Of a DNA stretch of 6,322 bases, positions 1 through 4,579 are shown one piece after another. The stretch is from contig JAJZEL010000207.1 of assembly GCA_021828575.1 (NCBI GenBank), positions 1-6,322 on the forward strand. The letters are read 5' to 3'. The DNA is from Pseudomonadota bacterium (GTDB lineage Bacteria > Pseudomonadota > Gammaproteobacteria > Burkholderiales > Ferrovaceae). The first letter of the stretch is position 1; the number at the start of each line of letters is the position of its first letter. Under the pieces are notes generated by a model. It was not told where the DNA came from. It searched no databases and was given only the letters and a program-made list of their open reading frames with translations. The position numbers and the translations under genes are program-made.

Positions 1-1265
1 TCTTCAGCATCTCCGGGTCTGACTTCGTGGAAATGTTCGTGGGTGTGGGCGCAGCGCGCGTACGCGACATGTTCGAACAAGCCAAGAAAAGTGCCCCATG
101 CATCGTATTCATCGATGAAATCGATGCCGTGGGGCGTCAACGCGGCGCAGGACTGGGTGGCGGAAACGATGAGCGCGAACAGACGCTCAACCAGTTGCTG
201 GTGGAAATGGACGGGTTCGAGGGCACGGCAGGGGTCATCGTGATTGCCGCCACCAACCGCCCGGATGTACTTGATCCTGCCTTGTTGCGACCTGGGCGCT
301 TTGATCGCCAGGTGGTGGTGCCTTTGCCTGATATTCGGGGCCGTGAACAGATTCTCATGGTGCACATGCGCAAGGTGCCCATTGCACCTGACGTGCGGGC
401 AGACATCATTGCTCGCGGGACGCCCGGTTTTTCAGGGGCGGATCTGGCCAATCTGGTGAACGAATCAGCCCTTTTTGCCGCACGCGGTAACAAACGATTG
501 GTGGATATGGATGATTTTGAGCGTGCCAAAGACAAGATCATCATGGGTGCCGAGCGTCGTTCCGTGGTCATGCCTGAGCAGGAACGTCGCAATACTGCCT
601 ACCATGAGTCCGGGCACGCTGTGGTGGCCAGGCTTCTGGATCGCACCGACCCTGTTCACAAGGTCACCATCATTCCCCGGGGACGGGCCCTGGGAGTGAC
701 CATGCAGCTGCCTACCGAAGACAGGTACAGCATGAATAGCGAACAGATCCTCCAGAACATTGCCGTTCTGTTTGGTGGGCGGATTGCGGAAGAAGTGTTC
801 ATGAACCAGATGACTACAGGTGCCAGCAATGATTTTGAACGTGCCACGGAAATGGCGCGTCGCATGGTGACACAATGGGGCATGTCGGAGTCTCTCGGAC
901 CCATGGTGTACGGGGAAAACGAAGGCGAAGTGTTCCTCGGGCGTTCCATCACAACCCACAAGAATGTATCCGAAGCCACCATGCAGCAGGTGGATGCCGA
1001 GATTCGCCGCATCATTGATGGTCAGTATGCCTTGGCCCGTCGCCTGATCGAGGCCAATCGGGATAAGATCGAAGCAATGACGTCAGCCTTGCTGGAATGG
1101 GAAACCATCGATGCAGATCAGATTGAAGACATCATGTCGGGACGTCCCCCGCGTCCTCCCAAACCACCAGCTGTGACTTCCGTTACTCCGCCGCCAACCC
1201 CAACTCCGGGAACCGGTGCGGCTTCCACAACGGGCAATACCGCCCAGCCCGCGCAGGGCGCCTGA
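1..1265 (+). CDS. ftsH: ATP-dependent zinc metalloprotease FtsH, 5'-truncated by the window edge
   Basis: This is the C-terminal 420 residues of FtsH, the membrane-anchored hexameric AAA+ protease that degrades misfolded membrane proteins and selected cytosolic regulators. The frame is open from base 3, reading FSISGSDFVEMF, which lies just after the family's Walker A region. The two transmembrane segments, periplasmic domain and Walker A (about 220 residues) are therefore outside the window, and the GTG at 27 is not the start. Visible motifs are Walker B FIDEID (around 108-125), the second region of homology with ALLRPGRFDR and its arginine fingers (to 308), the zinc-binding HESGH (603-617), and the third zinc ligand Asp in GASND (831-833). 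All key residues present are intact. The protein ends in a 42-residue Pro/Thr-rich, probably disordered tail. folP follows 45 bp downstream, the usual proteobacterial order. Identification is essentially certain. Confidence 0.98.
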   Translation, partial: FSISGSDFVEMFVGVGAARVRDMFEQAKKSAPCIVFIDEIDAVGRQRGAGLGGGNDEREQTLNQLLVEMDGFEGTAGVIVIAATNRPDVLDPALLRPGRFDRQVVVPLPDIRGREQILMVHMRKVPIAPDVRADIIARGTPGFSGADLANLVNESALFAARGNKRLVDMDDFERAKDKIIMGAERRSVVMPEQERRNTAYHESGHAVVARLLDRTDPVHKVTIIPRGRALGVTMQLPTEDRYSMNSEQILQNIAVLFGGRIAEEVFMNQMTTGASNDFERATEMARRMVTQWGMSESLGPMVYGENEGEVFLGRSITTHKNVSEATMQQVDAEIRRIIDGQYALARRLIEANRDKIEAMTSALLEWETIDADQIEDIMSGRPPRPPKPPAVTSVTPPPTPTPGTGAASTTGNTAQPAQGA

Positions 1266-1269
1266 CAGG

Positions 1270-1301
1270 CCGGGGCCGGAAGGGGAAACCTCCGGCCCCG
1301 G
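1270..1301 (+). promoter_or_regulatory. Perfect 11-bp inverted repeat between ftsH and folP
   Basis: CCGGGGCCGGA (1270-1280) is exactly complementary to TCCGGCCCCGG (1291-1301), with a 10-base loop AGGGGAAACC. The RNA stem would be very stable because 10 of its 11 pairs are G-C. It begins 4 bases after the ftsH stop, where a terminator or mRNA-stabilising hairpin would be expected. No T-run follows (the next bases are AGGCATTTC), so it is not a canonical intrinsic terminator. The right arm includes the first two bases of the folP Shine-Dalgarno GGAGG, so folding could limit folP translation. It may act as a weak terminator, an mRNA processing or stability element, or a translational damper. 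The structure is seen directly; the function is inferred. Confidence 0.6.
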
Positions 1302-1304
1302 AGG
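1300..1304 (+). promoter_or_regulatory. folP ribosome binding site
   Basis: GGAGG lies 6 bases upstream of the ATG at 1311 and supports that start. Its first two bases belong to the right arm of the upstream inverted repeat, so access may depend on whether that hairpin is folded. Confidence 0.8.
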
Positions 1305-1310
1305 CATTTC

Positions 1311-2147
1311 ATGACAGATTTCCAGTGTGGGTCGTATCGCTTGCCCAGGGGTAGGCCATGCGTCATGGGCATCCTGAATGTCACACCCGATTCCTTTTCT
1401 GATGGTGGGCACCATGCTGGCACGGACCAGGCTGTGGCGCATGCCGAACAGATGATTCTTGAGGGGGCGGACATTGTGGATGTGGGTGGCGAGTCCACTC
1501 GCCCAGGAGCCTTACCGGTCAGTGTGGTCGAAGAAATCAGTCGAGTAGTGCCTGTGGTGCGCGCACTGGTTCGAAAAAACATTCCCGTATCCGTGGATAC
1601 ACGTCACCGGGATGTCATGGATGCAGTTCTTCAAGAGGGGGCGTCCATGATCAACGACATCCAGGCGTTGCAGGAGCCAGGTGCCCTGTCATTGCTGGCA
1701 GGATATGAAGCGGCTATTTGCCTGATGCACATGCAGGGCGAGCCAGGCACGATGCAGCGCAATCCACTCTACGGAGACGTGGTCAGTGAAGTCTGGGCAT
1801 TTCTCCACGCAAGGGCGCGGATAGCCGAGCAGTCCGGAATAGGCAGGAGTCGCATTCTTCTGGATCCCGGATTTGGTTTTGGCAAGACACTGGATCATAA
1901 TCTGGCCCTGTTGAGAACGCTGGAAACAGGTACGCGGGGTGATTATCCCGTGCTCGTGGGCATGTCGCGCAAGTCTTTTCTCGGGCATTTAACAGGGCAG
2001 GGAACGGGCGACCGTCTGGTGCCGAGTGTGGCGGCAGCCTTGGTGGCAGTGTCCAGAGGGGTATGGATGCTACGTGTGCATGATGTGGCGCCCACGTGTC
2101 AGGCATTGAAAATATGGCAGGCAGTGAATGGAGGAACAGATTCATGA
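1311..2147 (+). CDS. folP: Dihydropteroate synthase
   Basis: This 278-residue protein condenses 7,8-dihydropterin pyrophosphate with p-aminobenzoate to give 7,8-dihydropteroate, a cytosolic step of folate synthesis and the target of sulfonamides. The length matches the family (E. coli 282 aa). The TIM-barrel signatures appear in order: ILNVTPDSFSDGG (21-33), GGESTRPGA (59-67), SVDT (94-97), NDI (115-117), CLMHMQG (137-143), DPGFGFGK (185-192), GMSRKS (217-222) and RVHDV (255-259). The two substrate loops carry ordinary residues (F29, T63, P65) at positions where sulfonamide-resistance changes are known in other bacteria, and no insertion is visible, so the enzyme is inferred to be drug-sensitive. 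The start is set by GGAGG six bases upstream. Its stop overlaps the glmM start as ATGA (2144-2147), indicating coupled translation. Confidence 0.98.
   Translation: MTDFQCGSYRLPRGRPCVMGILNVTPDSFSDGGHHAGTDQAVAHAEQMILEGADIVDVGGESTRPGALPVSVVEEISRVVPVVRALVRKNIPVSVDTRHRDVMDAVLQEGASMINDIQALQEPGALSLLAGYEAAICLMHMQGEPGTMQRNPLYGDVVSEVWAFLHARARIAEQSGIGRSRILLDPGFGFGKTLDHNLALLRTLETGTRGDYPVLVGMSRKSFLGHLTGQGTGDRLVPSVAAALVAVSRGVWMLRVHDVAPTCQALKIWQAVNGGTDS
2130..2134 (+). promoter_or_regulatory. glmM ribosome binding site inside the end of folP
   Basis: GGAGG lies 9 bases before the ATG at 2144, within the last codons of folP. It decides the glmM start in favour of MSRRYFGTDG over in-frame upstream GTG (2096) and ATG (2114) codons, which lie inside folP. 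Confidence 0.8.
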
Positions 2148-3502
2148 GTCGTCGATATTTCGGGACGGACGGTATTCGGGGGAAAGTGGGGGAGGCCCCC
2201 ATCACCCCGGACAAAGTGCTGCATCTGGGCTATGCAGCGGGATCCGTGTTGGCCAAGGTTCACCATTCCGGGGATACTCGCCCTGGAGTACTGATTGGCA
2301 AGGACACCCGCATTTCAGGATACATGCTGGAATCGGCACTGGAGGCAGGTCTGTCAGCAGCTGGTGTGGACGTGGTGCTTGTGGGGCCCATGCCGACACC
2401 TGCCGTAGCCTATCTGACGCGAGTGTTGCGCCTTCAAGCAGGTATCATGATCAGCGCATCGCATAATCCTTTCCCTGATAACGGAATCAAATTTTTTTCT
2501 GCGGCAGGTCAGAAGCTGCCCGATGCAGTGGAAGTGGAGATCGAGCGCCTGCTGGAAGAGCCCATGCATTGCCAGGAATCAGCTCGTCTTGGGCGGGCCC
2601 GTCGCATGGATGATGCAGCAGGCCGTTACATCGAGTTTTGCAAGAGTACCTTCCCATCCACCCTTGATTTGAAAGGATTGAAGCTGGTTGTGGATTGTGC
2701 CCATGGAGCCACATACCACATTGCTCCACTGGTGTTTCATGAGCTGGGTGCTGAGGTGGTGGCCATTGGTAACGCGCCGAATGGTGTGAATATCAATGAC
2801 CATTGTGGTGCTACCCACGTGAAAACCCTTCGTGATGCGGTTTTCGAGCATGATGCACATTTGGGAATTGCTCTGGATGGTGATGGTGACCGGTTGATGA
2901 TGGTGGATGCGGCAGGCGGCATTCACGATGGAGACCAGCTGTTGTATGCCATCGTCAAACATCGTCGCGCAGCAGGGCAGATGACTGGAGGCGTGGTGGG
3001 CACTGCCATGACCAACCTTGCCGTGGAAAAGGCCTTTGCCCGCCAGGGCATTCCCTTTGCCCGTGCCAGGGTGGGAGATCGCTACGTCCTTGAAATGATG
3101 CTGGAGCGGGATTGGCATTGGGGCGGAGAAAACTCGGGGCACATCATTTGCCGGGACAAACACAGTACGGGCGATGGCATCATTTCGGCACTTCAGGTGC
3201 TCGCAGCTCTGGTCGGGGAAAAAACCTCGCTGGAAGAGTACACAAAGGAAGTGAAGTTGTATCCTCAACACCTCATTAACGTGCGCATGAACGGGAAGAT
3301 GGATCTGCAGCAGACCCCTCAGATTCAGGAGGCCGTTCGGGAGGCAGAAGCCGCGCTCAAGGATTCGGGGCGCGTGTTGCTCCGGTCGTCAGGCACCGAG
3401 CCACTCATCCGTGTCATGGTGGAAGGAGAGGATGATCACGTGGTCAGGCACTGGGCTGAGACCATTGCAGGAGTTGTGAAGGCCTGCGCTAATCCCGGAT
3501 GA
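2144..3502 (+). CDS. glmM: Phosphoglucosamine mutase
   Basis: This 452-residue enzyme interconverts glucosamine-6-phosphate and glucosamine-1-phosphate in the cytosol, feeding UDP-GlcNAc for peptidoglycan and lipopolysaccharide. The length fits the family (E. coli 445 aa). All four alpha-D-phosphohexomutase signatures are present: the phosphoserine loop SASHNP with catalytic Ser106 (codon 2459-2461), the Mg2+ loop DGDGDR (D245, D247, D249; 2876-2893), the sugar-binding loop GGENSGH (327-333), and the phosphate-binding loop RSSGTEP (414-420). The N-terminal RRYFGTDGIRG is typical of GlmM. The family is activated by phosphorylation of the catalytic serine. The start overlaps the folP stop as ATGA and has its own GGAGG. 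The 3' end overlaps the convergent sixA-like gene by 14 bp, and no clear terminator is visible. Confidence is very high. Confidence 0.98.
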   Translation: MSRRYFGTDGIRGKVGEAPITPDKVLHLGYAAGSVLAKVHHSGDTRPGVLIGKDTRISGYMLESALEAGLSAAGVDVVLVGPMPTPAVAYLTRVLRLQAGIMISASHNPFPDNGIKFFSAAGQKLPDAVEVEIERLLEEPMHCQESARLGRARRMDDAAGRYIEFCKSTFPSTLDLKGLKLVVDCAHGATYHIAPLVFHELGAEVVAIGNAPNGVNINDHCGATHVKTLRDAVFEHDAHLGIALDGDGDRLMMVDAAGGIHDGDQLLYAIVKHRRAAGQMTGGVVGTAMTNLAVEKAFARQGIPFARARVGDRYVLEMMLERDWHWGGENSGHIICRDKHSTGDGIISALQVLAALVGEKTSLEEYTKEVKLYPQHLINVRMNGKMDLQQTPQIQEAVREAEAALKDSGRVLLRSSGTEPLIRVMVEGEDDHVVRHWAETIAGVVKACANPG

Positions 3503-3950
3503 ATTCGGGGCTCAGCATGGCACGTAGAACCACCTGATCTGCAAGATCTCTTTCTCGCTGGGTGATCCACCATAGGGCACCCTTGGGTACGCTCCAGTCA
3601 TTTGTTATGCCTGACAGTAGCAAGGCAGCTACCTGTCCAAGGGTGGGTTGATGGCCAACCACCACGGTGGGCATGGGCATTTCCGGCCAGCCAATGGCTT
3701 GCAGAATTTCGCGAGGTGAGCTGCCCACATGCAACAGCGGGTGGGTTTCCACTTCTTCTGCCAGGGCATGCGCTGTTTGCAGTGTCCGGGTCGCTGGACT
3801 GGATAGTATGCGATAAGGTGTCGGTAAAAACCGGTTCAACCATCGTGCCATGTGTTTCGCTTGTTGTTCACCACGTGGCGTAAGGGCGCGAGCATGGTCA
3901 GGGTACCCATCCACGGCTTCCGCGTGACGCCACAGAATCAAATGTGTCAT
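3489..3950 (-). CDS. sixA: SixA-like phosphohistidine phosphatase
   Basis: This 153-residue protein is a small histidine phosphatase superfamily member of the SixA type, which removes phosphate from phosphohistidine residues. In E. coli the reported targets are the ArcB HPt domain and the nitrogen-PTS protein NPr. The N-terminal LWRHAEA holds the catalytic RH pair (R8, H9). SSPATRT (50-56) carries the second conserved arginine, and VVVGHQPTLG (96-105) the second histidine (H100). The length is near E. coli SixA (161 aa), and there are no added domains or signal peptide, so it is cytosolic. The ATG overlaps the stop of the CYTH gene as ATGA (3947-3950), with AAGGA nine bases upstream. The stop is TAG at 3489-3491, inside the end of convergent glmM. 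The family is firm; the actual substrate is unknown. Being downstream of ppk1 suggests a role in phosphate or polyphosphate physiology. Confidence 0.9.
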   Translation of the reverse strand: MTHLILWRHAEAVDGYPDHARALTPRGEQQAKHMARWLNRFLPTPYRILSSPATRTLQTAHALAEEVETHPLLHVGSSPREILQAIGWPEMPMPTVVVGHQPTLGQVAALLLSGITNDWSVPKGALWWITQRERDLADQVVLRAMLSPEFIRD

Positions 3951-4579
3951 GACGAACGATCCTTTTCCTGTTCCAGCAATGCGTAACCACGTTCAGCCTT
4001 GCTCATGGTGTCTGGCACCAGGAGCAGTCGTGACTGAAGGAAACGGCTCAGCACATGCAATTCATCTGGCGATCCGGATTTGAGTTCCAACTCGATTTCA
4101 GACAGCGGCCACTGGCTTAGCCCGGTACGAACTTCGCCCAGGTCCACGGCCAGTTCAATTTCTGCGCCCCCGGCGGTGCGTAATTGTCGGGTCGTTCTTT
4201 CAAAATCGGTGACGAAGCGTGGCTTCAGATAACGATAAACATGTTCAGATAAAAGATAGTCACGCAGCGCATCATCTTCCAGTGATGAAAAATCCAGATG
4301 ATAGCCATCAGAAGGTGTGTCGCACTCTTCACGATACGCAATCCCGTCCCGGTACTCCCCCTTGTACTTGAGCGTTTGTACCCATGTGCCCTGCTGTCGT
4401 CGCATTCGCAATGCCACGCCACGAGACCTCAATGTGCCGGTGGGGGTATCGTAGTAAACACTGATCAGCCTCTGATGCAGGACGGAACCGTTGGCAAGCT
4501 GTGCCAGTTCATTCAGGGTCATGACCTGACGCACTGTTTCTGGGGAAGCACTGAGTTTTATTTCTATTTCCAGGGTCAT
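3947..4579 (-). CDS. Stand-alone CYTH-domain protein, predicted inorganic triphosphatase
   Basis: This 210-residue protein is a single CYTH domain, the triphosphate-tunnel metalloenzyme fold that binds triphosphate groups with divalent metal. It resembles the N-terminal half of E. coli YgiF, an inorganic triphosphatase. Visible signatures are the ExExK motif EIEIK (E4, E6, K8), YYDTP (42-46), the basic strand ALRMRR (R58, R60, R61), LKYKG (K71, K73), the acidic strands EIELAVDLGEV (140-150) and EIELELKSG (161-169), and SKAERGY (193-199). YgiF has a C-terminal CHAD domain; here the protein stops after the CYTH fold and sixA begins at once, so no CHAD remnant exists. The ATG at 4579 overlaps the ppk1 stop as ATGA. 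I see no good Shine-Dalgarno, so initiation probably depends on coupling to ppk1. An upstream in-frame start at 4681 would add 34 uncharacteristic residues inside ppk1. CYTH membership is firm; PPPi as substrate is inference. Confidence 0.88.
   Translation of the reverse strand: MTLEIEIKLSASPETVRQVMTLNELAQLANGSVLHQRLISVYYDTPTGTLRSRGVALRMRRQQGTWVQTLKYKGEYRDGIAYREECDTPSDGYHLDFSSLEDDALRDYLLSEHVYRYLKPRFVTDFERTTRQLRTAGGAEIELAVDLGEVRTGLSQWPLSEIELELKSGSPDELHVLSRFLQSRLLLVPDTMSKAERGYALLEQEKDRSS
3960..3964 (-). promoter_or_regulatory. Ribosome binding site of the sixA-like gene
   Basis: On the minus strand AAGGA lies 9 bases before the ATG at 3950, inside the last codons of the CYTH gene. It supports the ATGA-overlap start. 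Confidence 0.65.

Noticed and set aside
197..204. GCTGGTGG, identical to the E. coli Chi site
   Set aside because: It falls in the conserved LLVEMDGF codons of ftsH, and Chi sequences differ between lineages; a single occurrence means nothing here.
465..959. Minus-strand open frame of about 164 codons antisense to ftsH
   Set aside because: It is opposite the conserved FtsH protease domain and its His/Gly-rich composition is what the reverse of that coding sequence yields; no family resemblance.
2096..2143. Upstream GTG/ATG starts for glmM
   Set aside because: They lie within folP. The family N-terminus begins at MSRRYFGTDG, which has a well-placed GGAGG.
2579..3271. Minus-strand open frame of about 230 codons antisense to glmM
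   Set aside because: It is long, but it mirrors the whole central part of intact glmM, has no recognisable domain, and shows no supporting ribosome site that I could identify.
3493..3510. Small stem-loop over the glmM stop (CCCGGA / TTCGGG, loop TGAA) as a terminator
   Set aside because: The stem is only 6-7 pairs with G-T wobbles, it is weaker on the minus strand because of an A-C mismatch, and no T-run follows on either side.
4006..4020. Short palindrome TGGTG...CACCA
   Set aside because: The arms are only 5 bases and it lies inside the CYTH coding region; chance occurrence is likely.
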